Counted from the first letter of the stretch, positions 23,624-32,827 are shown. The stretch is DNA of 64,000 bases from Pseudomonadales bacterium (GCA_024234815.1 JACKNO010000003.1:434001-498000); one strand, 5' to 3'. Made by a program: numbers and translations. Notes: a model not told the origin generated them from the sequence alone.

Positions 23624-24739
23624 TCACAGAACATCCCGCCCCTCAGCCAAATTGATCAGCCGCGGAAAACATAGGGTTGCTGGCCGCCTGCCGCTGCCGG
23701 CCTGAATCTCGCGCAGGATACCGGCATCCTTCAATTGTTTGAGCAAGCCCGGCGTGGTCTTTTCGTGAACACCGAATTCGGCAGTCAGCTTTTGGGCCAG
23801 ATCGGAGGTTCTGAAGACGGGTTTGCTGAACAGGGCGTCGAGCAGATGCACCGAATACTGGGAATGGGTCGTTTCCTGGATGGCGAGCTTCATCTCGTCA
23901 TACAGGGCCTTGATTGCTGTCACTCGCTGACTGTTTTGGCTGGCCTGGTCTGCTGTCGCCCGCAAAAAGAAAGCCACCCAACCGTTCCAGTCGCCCTCGG
24001 CGGAGATTGCTTTCAAACGCTGGTAATACTCCTCGCGATGATTCTCCAGATATTCGGAGAGGTAAAACATCGGCTGTGACAAGGCACGCTTTTGGTACAA
24101 AAACAGTGGAATCAGGATACGACCAATACGCCCGTTGCCATCTTTAAAGGGGTGCAGCAATTCGAATTGTGCATGGACCACAGCGGTTTGCAGTAAAAAG
24201 TCGATGTCATCTGTGCCGAGGTAATGTTCCCAGGCTTGCAGGTGGTCCTGTAACTGCAGCGGACTGGGCGGCACAAAGCTGGCCTGTTCAATACTGCAGC
24301 CCTGCTTGCCAATCCAGTTTTGATCGACCCGAAACTCGCCTGGCATCTTATCTTGCCCGCGCACACTGTCCATCAGGATGCGATGCAACTCGCGCACAAA
24401 ACCCAGGCGGATGGGATAGGCCTCCAGGTACTCCCGCGCCCGAAACAATGCCAGCCGGTAGTTGGAAATCTCTTGAATATCTTTGTATTTCTCGCCCTCC
24501 TTAAGCAACCCGGCTTCCTGCTCCAGCACTTCATCCACGGTGGCCTGAGTGCCTTCAATTTTTGACGACAAAACCGCTTCCTGAGTCGTCAAAGGTGAGA
24601 GCATCACCGCAGGGTTAGGAATACCCTGCAACAAACCGTCATAGCGTGCCAGCGCGGCGTTGGCCTGCCCAACCAAGGGTAGTAGCTGCCGATAATCCAA
24701 GTTATTGAGAGGAAGCTCATCCGGGTTGTAAGGTTGCAT
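23624..24739 (-). CDS. Fic-domain protein (AMP-transferase family)
   Basis: The 371-residue product has the complete Fic catalytic loop HPFKDGNGRIGR near residue 200 and the N-terminal inhibitory helix motif SSKIEG near residue 58. This makes it a class II, self-inhibited Fic enzyme that should transfer AMP from ATP to a protein target. A C-terminal winged-helix region (FRTSDLAQKLTAEFGVHEKTTPGLLKQLKDAGILRE) suggests DNA binding. Its start overlaps the 3' end of hsdS by 23 bp, so it is part of the restriction operon. Fic genes are recurrent passengers in type I loci; the target is unknown. Confidence 0.92.
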   Translation of the reverse strand: MQPYNPDELPLNNLDYRQLLPLVGQANAALARYDGLLQGIPNPAVMLSPLTTQEAVLSSKIEGTQATVDEVLEQEAGLLKEGEKYKDIQEISNYRLALFRAREYLEAYPIRLGFVRELHRILMDSVRGQDKMPGEFRVDQNWIGKQGCSIEQASFVPPSPLQLQDHLQAWEHYLGTDDIDFLLQTAVVHAQFELLHPFKDGNGRIGRILIPLFLYQKRALSQPMFYLSEYLENHREEYYQRLKAISAEGDWNGWVAFFLRATADQASQNSQRVTAIKALYDEMKLAIQETTHSQYSVHLLDALFSKPVFRTSDLAQKLTAEFGVHEKTTPGLLKQLKDAGILREIQAGSGRRPATLCFPRLINLAEGRDVL

Positions 24740-26336
24740 TGCGCTTCTCCTTACTCTTGTTCACCGATTTCCTACGGTCGCCTTTGCGGCCCTCGCCCTG
24801 ACTATCCCGAGCCTCCTTTTCCAAGTGGATTCGTTCGAGCAGGGTGGCGCCGGATTCGTCGTTGGGGTCTTGCGGGAGCAACTGGCCGGAGAACGCCTTT
24901 TTAAGTATGGACTGGCGGAGGGTTTCGGATTTAGCAACCCCTATTTCCACTTCATGTTCCAATGACTCAATCAAAGTCATTGTGTCTTCGAGCATTTCAA
25001 TCAAGAGCTTCTGTTCAGTCATAGATGGCACGGGGACTGGAAACATACTCAGGACGCCCTTATTGATCGAGGCGAGATTAGTTGTTTGCTTACCGCCTTT
25101 CTCAAAGTATTGCTTACCAAAGGTATTTCCCCAATTAGAAATAAACTTTGAATGGAAATCGCTAGCCAAATACGGCATGGCACGAAAGACATGGTTTTGT
25201 GTGATGCAGGGATCTATTTGGCCTTCCCATATCCATCCCCGGCCGAGCTTATCCCTGTCACCTCCTTCATTAAAAAGAACATCCCACTTTTCCAGCATTA
25301 GATCGTTCAGAGAGCTTCTCTCAACCTGCATCGTCTTAATTTCATCGAGTACCAAAGCACCCCGCTGGACATTTGCGACTCGCAAATAGGGGATCTCCAC
25401 TGGTTCTTGGAGCTTTCGAGCCTTGCTCACAGACATACCAGAACCAATACGGGAAATTTCCGCCAACCTCGCATAAATCCAGCCCTCCGGAAGATTCGGC
25501 AATATTTCAAGCTCGTCCTGAGTTATAGAGGGTAAAGTCTTTACCTGCGAAGGCTTACTCGGCTTTTTGGACGCTCTATCACTCTTCTCCCATTCCACGA
25601 CGGCGGATTTCCAGTCTCGGAGTTGTTTCTGATAGCGCGCCTCGCGCTCGTGCTTTATACGATCGAGGAGTTGCTCGGGGCTTTCGAGTTTGTCTTTGTT
25701 TTCCTCGCGCCACCTAGCAGTGAGTTTGCCCTCGAAGGCTTGTTTGAGCACGGCCTGGCGGTAGACTTTGAGTTGCTCGCGGGCGGTTTTGAGGGCTTCG
25801 ATGCCTTTGTCCAACTCGGAGAAAAGGGTTTCGATTTTGTCGACTATGCGGCATTGTTCTTTAACTGGAGGTATACAAATTGACCACTCCTTCAAAGAAG
25901 GAATCTCTATGCTATGCACTGTTGTCCCGTGCTTTGAGCAGCTGTTCAATATATTACGAGCGTTCGCCCGCAAACACCAAGCAAGATAGTCGGGGCTAAT
26001 GACAGAGTATGGGATGATCGCTTTCAGATCCTGATTGACTGTAACCGGCATCTTCGTTGTAGCAACGGGAAATGAGTGCGCCAAAATTCCAGATCGCGTT
26101 ACGAACAGCACTGCACCAGGACGAATGAGTTTAACGGCAGATTCTTGGACCGCCGCCTCCGAAATGTGATCTTCCGTATCGACAACACATAGTTTCTTCA
26201 TATCCTTTGGAGAAACCCATGGGATTGAACCTTCCCAGAACCGCGACTCAGACTTGCGGGGCGTTCCACCTCCTACCCATTGACCGGTATCCGCAAGTGG
26301 GATTTCAATCCAACTATCCGGAAGATTTTTGCCCAT
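24717..26336 (-). CDS. hsdS: Type I restriction specificity subunit HsdS
   Basis: The 539-residue product has two target-recognition domains (PDSWIEIPLADTGQWVGGGTPRKSESRFWEG and LPEGWIYARLAEISRIGSGMSVSKARK). Each is followed by a helical spacer (IDKIETLFSELDKGIEALKTAREQLKVYRQAVLKQAFEGKL and the equivalent SETLRQSILKKAFSGQL). It determines the bipartite DNA site read by the HsdM/HsdR complex. Its ATG overlaps the hsdR stop (TAATG), and its end overlaps fic. It is full length with no sign of a break. Confidence 0.95.
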   Translation of the reverse strand: MGKNLPDSWIEIPLADTGQWVGGGTPRKSESRFWEGSIPWVSPKDMKKLCVVDTEDHISEAAVQESAVKLIRPGAVLFVTRSGILAHSFPVATTKMPVTVNQDLKAIIPYSVISPDYLAWCLRANARNILNSCSKHGTTVHSIEIPSLKEWSICIPPVKEQCRIVDKIETLFSELDKGIEALKTAREQLKVYRQAVLKQAFEGKLTARWREENKDKLESPEQLLDRIKHEREARYQKQLRDWKSAVVEWEKSDRASKKPSKPSQVKTLPSITQDELEILPNLPEGWIYARLAEISRIGSGMSVSKARKLQEPVEIPYLRVANVQRGALVLDEIKTMQVERSSLNDLMLEKWDVLFNEGGDRDKLGRGWIWEGQIDPCITQNHVFRAMPYLASDFHSKFISNWGNTFGKQYFEKGGKQTTNLASINKGVLSMFPVPVPSMTEQKLLIEMLEDTMTLIESLEHEVEIGVAKSETLRQSILKKAFSGQLLPQDPNDESGATLLERIHLEKEARDSQGEGRKGDRRKSVNKSKEKRNATLQPG

Positions 26337-29098
26337 TAAGATACCAACTCTCGATTTAATTCTTCTAGAACATGGGTCGTACCATCTCCGAACAACTGAT
26401 ACATCTGCCCCAGACCGCCCCTGGCACCAAAAGGTGCCATATCGAGATCATCCCGCTCAATATGAAAAGAACTAGCCACGTGGTCGCGGATCATATGCAG
26501 CCAAGCCATCTGCTCATCGTTGAATTTTTCCCCGGCGCCACTGTGGTGTTGCATGATCCAGCGCTGAAAGTTCTTCCGCACAGTGGCGGCGAAGGTTGAA
26601 AGTGTTGCATCCAACTCACACACCCTGCGGATCAGCGCCACCAGTGCCGTAAGATCGCTGATGGGACCATCGCCCTGGTACTTCTCCAGATGCGCATAGG
26701 CCTGCCAGACACGCAGCGGAGCCAGTTTCGGGCGGTCTTGCCGCAGGCGCTCCAGCAGAACTTTGATCATGGCGTAGCTGACTTCGCTTCGGCGGGCCGG
26801 AGTCTGAAAGTAGATATTCAAAGCGTCAATATCGTCCCGGTGCTCATTGAGATACTCGGCAAATTCCTGGGTTAGCTGCTTGGCGTTCTCTGTAGTGTCG
26901 CCGGCCCAGCCGGCCGCGGTCAACGTGTCCAGGTCATCGTGGACTATGGTCTGTTCCTTGTCGCGGCGGATACTATCGATCAGCTCAATGAGCTCACCGG
27001 TAAAAACGTTGGCGGCCAGGCCAACAAGTTCATCGCGGGCCTGATCGCGGGCATCCCCACCGGGATCTGATCCCTCGGGCAGTTGGGCGATCTCACAGGC
27101 TCGCTTTTCCACCGCGTCGGGATTAATGGCATTTAGCAGTTCTCCGATAATGACCGGCAGCGGCTGGCCTCCGGCGGCGTCAGTAATACGATGTTGCTCA
27201 GCCGGGTCAAGCTGTTTATCCAGCCTCGCCAGGCGCCCAGCCAACGAGGAGACAGTATCTTCGTCGCGCACGCCCATCATTACCCCCATGGCAAGGTCTT
27301 TGAGGGACACACTGGGCTTGGTAATCAGCGGCTGACTGGCAGTTTTCAATGATTTCGTAACGCCGATGGCATCTACAATCACATAGTGGGTTTTGGCGCT
27401 GGTGGCGGACGGCGTGACCTTTTTCAGGCTATCAGCATCCAGGGTACGCGTGCCTCGGCCCTTCATCTGCTCGAAGTAGTTGCGACTTTTCACATCCCGC
27501 ATAAACAACAAGCACTCAAGGGGTTTCACGTCGGTACCGGTGGCGATCATGTCCACTGTCACCGCGATGCGAGGGTAGTAGTCATTGCGGAACTGTGCGA
27601 GAACGGATTTCGGGTCTTCCTCGATCTTGTAGGTGAGCTTCTTACAAAACTGGTTTCCCTCGCCAAACTCCTCGCGAACGATGTGAATAATGTCATCGGC
27701 GTGGCTGTCGGTTTTGGCGAAGATCAAGGTTTTGGGTACCTCAATGCGACCAGGAAAGATCTCCGGCAGCCTGTCACGGAACGTGCGGACTACCGTGCGG
27801 ATCTGGTCCGGGTTGACGATATCGCGATCAAGCTGCTTGGCACTGTATACCTCGTCCTCGTCCTGGGTTTCCCAGCGCTTTTTGCGGGTCAGGCGTTCGC
27901 GCTTCTCGATCTGCTGCCTGGCGCTAAGAGTGCCGCCTTTTTTTGTCTTCTCGGTTTCAATTACATAAACCTCATTGCCGACGTTGACTCCATCCGCCAC
28001 CGCCTTTTCGTGGTCGTACTCACTTACTACGTTCTTGCGGAAGAAACCGTAGGTGCGGTTATCAGGCGTGGCGGTGAGGCCGACAAGGTAAGCGTCAAAA
28101 TACTCGATGACCTGGCGCCACAGGTTATAGATAGAGCGGTGGCACTCGTCGATGATGATGACATCGAAGAATTCAGGGGGAATCTTGTTGTTGTAAACCA
28201 CCGGGAGCGGTTGCTTGGCAGTGATTTTTAGCTCCGCCGGGTTGTCAATTTCCGCCGCTTCGTCCAGTTCTTCACCCTTGAGCAGGGAATACATGCGCTG
28301 GATAGTGCTGATGCAGACCTGTGTGTCTGTGGCCACGAAAGACGATTTCAGGCGTTGCACGGTATAGAGCTCGGTAAATTTGCGGTTGTCGTCGTTGGGC
28401 AAAAAAGCCATGAATTCCTGCTCGGCCTGTTCACCGAGGTTTTTCGTGTCCACGAGAAACAGGATGCGCTTCGCCTCGGCATGCTTGATCAGCCGGTAGG
28501 CGCTGGAGATGGCGGTAAAGGTCTTGCCGGAACCGGTTGCCATTTGTATCAGGGCGCGGGGTTTGTCCTGCTTGAAGGAGGCTTCCAGATTGTTAATGGC
28601 GGTAATCTGGCAGGCGCGCAGGCCTTCGGTGTTTAGTGGTGGAAGGTTTTGTAAGCGATGACGCAGGGTTCCAGGCTGGCCGAGCCAACCTACGAGGGTC
28701 TCCGGGCGGTGAAAGTTGAACAACTCGCGTGCGCGAGGCTTGGGGTCCTGCCCGTCCGTGAAACGGGTAATAACACCGGTGCTCTCGTAAACAAAGCGCA
28801 GTGGGGCCTGGTTGTTGACCCACTTCAGGGTGGCGTTAGCATAACCGGTGGATTGCTCTTCAACGGTGGTAATCTTGTGACCCCATGCCTCGGGTTTGGC
28901 TTCAATCACGCCCACAGCCTTTTTGTCCACGAACAACACATAGTCCGCCGGGCCGACGTCGGTCTGGTATTCACGCACGGCAACCCCGGGGCCAGCATTA
29001 AAATTGATGGCCTTGCTATCCTGCACGACCCAGCCGGCCAGACCAAGCTGACGGTCGATCTGGTCGCGAGCGCGCTGTTCAGGGGTTTGATTAACCAT
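26336..29098 (-). CDS. hsdR: Type I restriction endonuclease/translocase HsdR
   Basis: The 920-residue motor and nuclease subunit has an N-terminal PD-(D/E)XK site (GPADYVLFVDKKAVGVIEAKPE). A helicase core follows, with Walker A MATGSGKTFTA, DECH box IIDECHRS and motif VI QMKGRGTRT, then a C-terminal helical region of the EcoEI type. It cleaves unmodified DNA after ATP-driven translocation. It is the first gene of the minus-strand restriction operon (hsdR-hsdS-fic, then abiEi-hsdM). A TATAAT -10 lies 73-78 bp upstream of the start. Confidence 0.96.
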   Translation of the reverse strand: MVNQTPEQRARDQIDRQLGLAGWVVQDSKAINFNAGPGVAVREYQTDVGPADYVLFVDKKAVGVIEAKPEAWGHKITTVEEQSTGYANATLKWVNNQAPLRFVYESTGVITRFTDGQDPKPRARELFNFHRPETLVGWLGQPGTLRHRLQNLPPLNTEGLRACQITAINNLEASFKQDKPRALIQMATGSGKTFTAISSAYRLIKHAEAKRILFLVDTKNLGEQAEQEFMAFLPNDDNRKFTELYTVQRLKSSFVATDTQVCISTIQRMYSLLKGEELDEAAEIDNPAELKITAKQPLPVVYNNKIPPEFFDVIIIDECHRSIYNLWRQVIEYFDAYLVGLTATPDNRTYGFFRKNVVSEYDHEKAVADGVNVGNEVYVIETEKTKKGGTLSARQQIEKRERLTRKKRWETQDEDEVYSAKQLDRDIVNPDQIRTVVRTFRDRLPEIFPGRIEVPKTLIFAKTDSHADDIIHIVREEFGEGNQFCKKLTYKIEEDPKSVLAQFRNDYYPRIAVTVDMIATGTDVKPLECLLFMRDVKSRNYFEQMKGRGTRTLDADSLKKVTPSATSAKTHYVIVDAIGVTKSLKTASQPLITKPSVSLKDLAMGVMMGVRDEDTVSSLAGRLARLDKQLDPAEQHRITDAAGGQPLPVIIGELLNAINPDAVEKRACEIAQLPEGSDPGGDARDQARDELVGLAANVFTGELIELIDSIRRDKEQTIVHDDLDTLTAAGWAGDTTENAKQLTQEFAEYLNEHRDDIDALNIYFQTPARRSEVSYAMIKVLLERLRQDRPKLAPLRVWQAYAHLEKYQGDGPISDLTALVALIRRVCELDATLSTFAATVRKNFQRWIMQHHSGAGEKFNDEQMAWLHMIRDHVASSFHIERDDLDMAPFGARGGLGQMYQLFGDGTTHVLEELNRELVS

Positions 29099-29170
29099 CG
29101 CTAAGTCGCCATTTTTCCGAGAGTCTCCGTACTAAAATTCAAATACACTTGCTGGAGGGGTGCATTGGTT

Positions 29171-29176
29171 ATTATA
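29171..29176 (-). promoter_or_regulatory. Probable -10 element of the hsdR promoter
   Basis: TATAAT on the minus strand is placed to start transcription about 65 nt before the hsdR ATG. No good -35 is visible at 16-18 bp, so strength is uncertain. Confidence 0.4.
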
Positions 29177-29206
29177 TAAATCACGCTATGACCTGCATGG
29201 GACCAA

Positions 29207-29527
29207 CTATGCACCAGCAAGCCGTTCGGATAACTTACCTATTTCGCATTCCAAGTTTTTGAGTTCACGCTCTATCGCCTCGGCATCTTGATTTTCTAAA
29301 GGTAGAAATGTTTCATTGCTGCGATCGGACAATCTCTGACAACCCTCAGCAAGATTCACAAGGACCGGATATATGGAATGGGTTCTGTCAAATCCGATCT
29401 TTCCGCGCCAGAGCCCGATCGCCGCGCTGGACAGCCCAGTTAATTGAAGCGCTCTAGGTACTGACTTATTAACCAGACGCAGGACCTTGCGCTCTGCCGA
29501 CACTCTGTTTAAAAACGTATTTTTCAT
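29207..29527 (-). CDS. Small helical protein of the HEPN/channel/NTase cluster
   Basis: Starting at the ATG that overlaps the nucleotidyltransferase stop (ATGA at 29524-29527), the product has 106 residues (MKNTFLNRVSAERKVLRLVN). It is predicted mostly helical, with a C-terminal amphipathic stretch EAIERELKNLECEIGKLSERLAG that looks like a coiled coil. There is no signal peptide, and I do not recognise the family. The 4-bp overlap indicates translational coupling to the nucleotidyltransferase. Confidence 0.7.
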   Translation of the reverse strand: MKNTFLNRVSAERKVLRLVNKSVPRALQLTGLSSAAIGLWRGKIGFDRTHSIYPVLVNLAEGCQRLSDRSNETFLPLENQDAEAIERELKNLECEIGKLSERLAGA

Positions 29528-30141
29528 CTGAAATTTTTCAAACTGTTCACCCATTGTCTCAATGGCGCATGTGTCACTTCTTTAGCTATCTTTTCCAAAT
29601 GAAAATCGATATCTATTCCGCGTACAGAACTATGCCTCGCCAACATAGCGCCACTGTAAGCCTCCGTAGCCAAAGGGAATGGCACAGGAAGCAGATATGG
29701 AGCGCGTCGGGAAAAGCATGGCCTTCCAAGTAATGACCAGGATGCCGCCATGGCTATATCTCTAATGGCTGTATACGCAATACCAAGTTCGTAAACGAGG
29801 CTATTTGTCCCCAATGATATCTGCTCCAGCGCTTCGACCAAGAGCGTTTCGAGATCATCAATATCTTGGAACATCGTAATGTAAGGCTGCGGCGCCCCCA
29901 GGGATTCTAAAAATGGTATGTCAAACGGAGTGTAAATGCAGCGGGCTTCTAAATGAAGGTGCCAAGCAAATAGCCGCCCATTGAGAAAGTATTCTTCGAT
30001 AAGTGACGGGGAGTATATGCTCCACCCGGGAGGATACTGGTCACGATCTCCGCTCATGGGTATGACGAGCATGTCCACATCGGAGGTAGGACTGACCTCA
30101 CCTCTTGTAACTGAGCCGAAAACATAAATTTCGTGACTCAT
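29524..30141 (-). CDS. Pol-beta-type nucleotidyltransferase (MNT-like) with helical C-terminus
   Basis: The 205-residue product starts MSHEIYVFGSVTRGEVSPTSDVDML, an exact GS-x10-DxD nucleotidyltransferase motif (Gly9-Ser10, Asp21, Asp23). This is the pattern of minimal nucleotidyltransferases that pair with HEPN proteins, and it is found in other nucleotidyltransferase families too. The rest is largely helical (VYELGIAYTAIRDIAMAASWSLLGRPCFSRRAPY). Known MNT antitoxins AMPylate a HEPN toxin; here the HEPN-like gene lies two genes upstream. It overlaps both neighbours by 4 bp. Function in signalling or toxin control is inference. Confidence 0.75.
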   Translation of the reverse strand: MSHEIYVFGSVTRGEVSPTSDVDMLVIPMSGDRDQYPPGWSIYSPSLIEEYFLNGRLFAWHLHLEARCIYTPFDIPFLESLGAPQPYITMFQDIDDLETLLVEALEQISLGTNSLVYELGIAYTAIRDIAMAASWSLLGRPCFSRRAPYLLPVPFPLATEAYSGAMLARHSSVRGIDIDFHLEKIAKEVTHAPLRQWVNSLKNFR

Positions 30142-30938
30142 CGCCTTGATAGTCGCTTCACTAAGATTGCCATAAAAAGGCCAAACAGGACGAATCTAAT
30201 GGCAGTCAGCACCGCAAGGAAATGACCTGGTAACGGCGGTGTGGTCTCAACGCCCCAAAATGCCGTTGCAACAAGCCCAAATACGTCAGACCACGGGAAA
30301 ATAGGCTCTCGCCAAGCTAAAACTAACGAGCAGACTAGAACAGCAAATATGCCGGAAGCAATTATACGTAATAGACTTTCGCCATTTCCCCAGAGTAGAT
30401 CAAGAGCCTTCCATTTTGTATAACGAAGAACATGCAGGATTCTGCGCCATCCTTTATATTTCGAGCGATAATAGGATTGCTTGGAAAAAGCCGCATTAAA
30501 AAAGTGTAATCCTGTCATAGCAACTTCGATGGAGGCTGCTTTGTTGACTGCCTGATAGTTGCCTATCTGGCTGAAATTGGTCCGTAAGCTACGCGCCAAA
30601 TCACGTGCCAAGCTGTCTTCACTTGGTAGGCAGCTATCCAGAAACTCCTCGTCTAGTATCGTATGTTCCCAAGTTGAATAATGAAACTTGCATTCTTCGT
30701 ACTGTGCGCCTCTGAAATTTGATCTAGCAATATTTGCACCGGTAAAGTCGCAACGAATAAACCTACAGTTTCTGAAGTAGCAGTTGGAAATCTCAGACTG
30801 TTTGAAGCTAACATCTGTGAAAACTTTTTTTAGAGCAAATACTCTATTGAATGATTTCTGGGAGAGATCCTCTTCAATGACATCAGCGACAAATTCCTTG
30901 TCTTCAATGAGCGGCTTCGTGTGATCGACTAGTTCCAT
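30138..30938 (-). CDS. Pentapeptide-repeat protein with two-helix pore-like membrane domain
   Basis: The 266-residue product has pentapeptide repeats at about residues 40-85 (CYFRNCRFIRCDFTGANIARSNF shows the F/C/L-x-x-x-x rhythm) and a helical linker. The C-terminal domain has TM1 (about 189-209), a hydrophobic pore-loop-like segment (217-236, VFGLVATAFWGVETTPP) and TM2 (239-261). This is the layout of two-TM ion channels, but the potassium filter TVGYG is absent. It could be a membrane-permeabilising effector. Its stop overlaps the nucleotidyltransferase start. Confidence 0.72.
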   Translation of the reverse strand: MELVDHTKPLIEDKEFVADVIEEDLSQKSFNRVFALKKVFTDVSFKQSEISNCYFRNCRFIRCDFTGANIARSNFRGAQYEECKFHYSTWEHTILDEEFLDSCLPSEDSLARDLARSLRTNFSQIGNYQAVNKAASIEVAMTGLHFFNAAFSKQSYYRSKYKGWRRILHVLRYTKWKALDLLWGNGESLLRIIASGIFAVLVCSLVLAWREPIFPWSDVFGLVATAFWGVETTPPLPGHFLAVLTAIRFVLFGLFMAILVKRLSRR

Positions 30939-31022
30939 TCTAATCCTTGATGACAGAGTAAAAGTAAGACATCACCTCAGCGCCCGTATAAAGTGCGGTG
31001 TCGACTCATCGAATGGATGGAG

Positions 31023-31544
31023 CTAATACGCATCAGAAGTCGCCCACTCGTCAAGCAACTCTTTAGTCATCCTGTCGATTTCCATAGAGGAAATCCCCCG
31101 ATCCTTAACAAAAACTTCAGCCAGACTTGCGATATTCTTCATGAGCACCATTGCCTCTCGGGCTATATTTTCGATTCTCGTAACCAGTTTGAGCAATGCT
31201 ACATAGTCTTGTAGGGCGTAGTAGCTATCGTTCAAGGATCTGTGCACTAGCCAGTTCCTTTGATCCAGAATTTCTAAAAGCTTTGAATGAAGTTTTTCAT
31301 CGAGCACCCCAGATTTTGCCATCTTCGCAATGGTGCCACCGAAGGTACTCTTGCGAGCTTTGCTGAGAAGCGCGTTCCCCGCCATTTCACCCATCCCGTT
31401 GGTCGCCTGGGTACTCAAAACGAAGTACTGGGCGGCAACTTCCTCTAATGTTTGGAGTTGCCATAATGTAAAACCAACCCTCTGATGCAGCTCAGCCAGG
31501 TCATCTGCTTTTTTAAGTCTTGCAGTGAATTCATCCATGCACAT
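31023..31544 (-). CDS. HEPN-like protein with RNxxxH motif
   Basis: The 173-residue, all-helical protein carries RNWLVH at residues 96-101, which fits the canonical RNxxxH of HEPN ribonucleases (many toxins and abortive-infection proteins). The motif sits at the start of a helix after LHSKLLEILDQ, the normal HEPN position. No signal peptide or membrane segment is seen. It lies 84 bp upstream of the pentapeptide-channel gene on the same strand, so the four genes could form one unit. The family is otherwise unrecognised; the RNase role is inference from the motif. Confidence 0.62.
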   Translation of the reverse strand: MCMDEFTARLKKADDLAELHQRVGFTLWQLQTLEEVAAQYFVLSTQATNGMGEMAGNALLSKARKSTFGGTIAKMAKSGVLDEKLHSKLLEILDQRNWLVHRSLNDSYYALQDYVALLKLVTRIENIAREAMVLMKNIASLAEVFVKDRGISSMEIDRMTKELLDEWATSDAY

Positions 31545-31738
31545 TCATATTTTGCGGTCTAGCCCCGTCCGATCAACTTCGGAGCGGGGAGCTTACACTA
31601 TTTTCCTTATCTTACCTTTCAAACCGGATTACCGCAGCAGTCCTCCTTTCTTTTCTAGCGGCAAGCAAAAGGAGGCCTGATTTGGCCTGGGCCACTGCCT
31701 GGATCGTGTTTATTCCCCCCTGCCGCCAATGTTGAAAC

Positions 31739-31924
31739 TCATCCAACCCGCTGCCGTGATTCCACCCACTGGATAATCGCGCTCTCATGCCAACCTACCG
31801 ACCGGGCTCCCGTCAGGCTGATTTGCCGAGGGAATTTACCCTTAGCGATTTCGGCGTAGATCGTCGAGCGCGATAGTCCGGTCATTGCCTTCACGTCTTT
31901 TAATCTGAGAATTCTTGAGGTCAT
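31739..31924 (-). CDS. AlpA-family excisionase-like regulator
   Basis: The 61-residue protein (ILRLKDVKAMTGLSRSTIYAEIAKGKFPRQISLTGARSVGWHESAIIQWVESR) is a single winged helix-turn-helix of the AlpA/phage-Cox type. Such proteins act as directionality factors or activators of integrase genes in islands. An AAGGAA ribosome site precedes the ATG. It follows the 288-residue integrase by 36 bp on the same strand. Confidence 0.88.
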   Translation of the reverse strand: MTSRILRLKDVKAMTGLSRSTIYAEIAKGKFPRQISLTGARSVGWHESAIIQWVESRQRVG

Positions 31925-31960
31925 AGTTCTATTCCTTGCTTAGTTAACCGGCATTGCGGT

Positions 31961-32827
31961 CTAGACTCCGCAATAAACAGCCACAATCTGTACCCGCACA
32001 TGGCCGAGCTCCTCACTGATAATCAGCCGGGCCTGCCCGTCCCATTCGCGCTGAACAGGTGTCAGACCTCTTTGTGAGGGACCACCGGCATGGGGACAGG
32101 CCCAACCGGTCAGTTCTTCATACCGACGCTGGGCATAGGCATGGCGCAGGCCATGCATTTTCGACAGCCCCGCGTTGGCGGTCTGGCGCTCATAGATACG
32201 CAACTGCTGTATATACTGCCGGTCGCCGGGGATCAGGGATCCCAATCCCGCCAGAGACTTCGCGTCTTCCAATACCGCCCGCTGGGCGTCGGTACGGATT
32301 GGCACCGTCCGGGGACGTCCACCCTTAGTCCAGCTGGCCTTAAGCTGCAGGCAGTCACCCTGGTCGCTCCACCGGGGCTGGATCTTCAGCGCCTCCTCCC
32401 GACGCAGCCCGAAGGCTGCCAGTAGGCGCAGGCTCATTCGCACATGTGGGTCCCTGATCTGTTCCAGCTTCGCTATGTCCAATTGCTGGGCCTTGCTCTG
32501 CTCGCCAATAAACTTGCGGTCGGGGATGCCGTAGTGGCCATTGGCCCGGGCGATCACATTCTGTTTGTTCACCTTCTCGGCCCACCAGCGTAAACAACTC
32601 ATTCTGTTCTTGATGGTACCCGGGCTTCGCCCCTGGGCTACCCATAAGTCCACCAAGGCCTGGATATGTTTGGGTTTCAGGGATCGCGCGCCCATTTTCC
32701 GGCAGCCCAACTGCTTGAGCTGGTTGGCGATCGCGGTCAACTGGCGCTCCTGCCCCACCCGGGTCCGGTAGCTTCCCTCCCGGCGGTGTCTGCACAATAT
32801 TTTCAGTTGGTAGTTCAGGTCATTCAC
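31961..32827 (-). CDS. Tyrosine recombinase, island-type (second integrase)
   Basis: A GTG start at 32827 follows AAGGAAG; the ATG at 32823 is out of frame. The 288-residue product has an N-terminal SAM-like domain (LKPKHIQALVDLWVAQGRSPGTIKNRMSCLRWWAEKVN) and a catalytic domain with GLRREEALKI (first Arg), HGLRHAYAQ (His-x-x-Arg), ELGHVRVQIV and the late Tyr in AVYCGV. It belongs to the integrase_1/phage_integrase_N type often paired with AlpA. It is distinct from the tRNA-adjacent integrase, so the island may be composite. Confidence 0.86.
   Translation of the reverse strand: MNDLNYQLKILCRHRREGSYRTRVGQERQLTAIANQLKQLGCRKMGARSLKPKHIQALVDLWVAQGRSPGTIKNRMSCLRWWAEKVNKQNVIARANGHYGIPDRKFIGEQSKAQQLDIAKLEQIRDPHVRMSLRLLAAFGLRREEALKIQPRWSDQGDCLQLKASWTKGGRPRTVPIRTDAQRAVLEDAKSLAGLGSLIPGDRQYIQQLRIYERQTANAGLSKMHGLRHAYAQRRYEELTGWACPHAGGPSQRGLTPVQREWDGQARLIISEELGHVRVQIVAVYCGV

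Noticed and set aside
29524..30141. The nucleotidyltransferase as the missing AbiEii partner of the AbiEi gene
   Set aside because: AbiEii is a larger protein with different flanking motifs and normally lies directly after AbiEi; this gene is 6 kb away and in its own overlapping operon.
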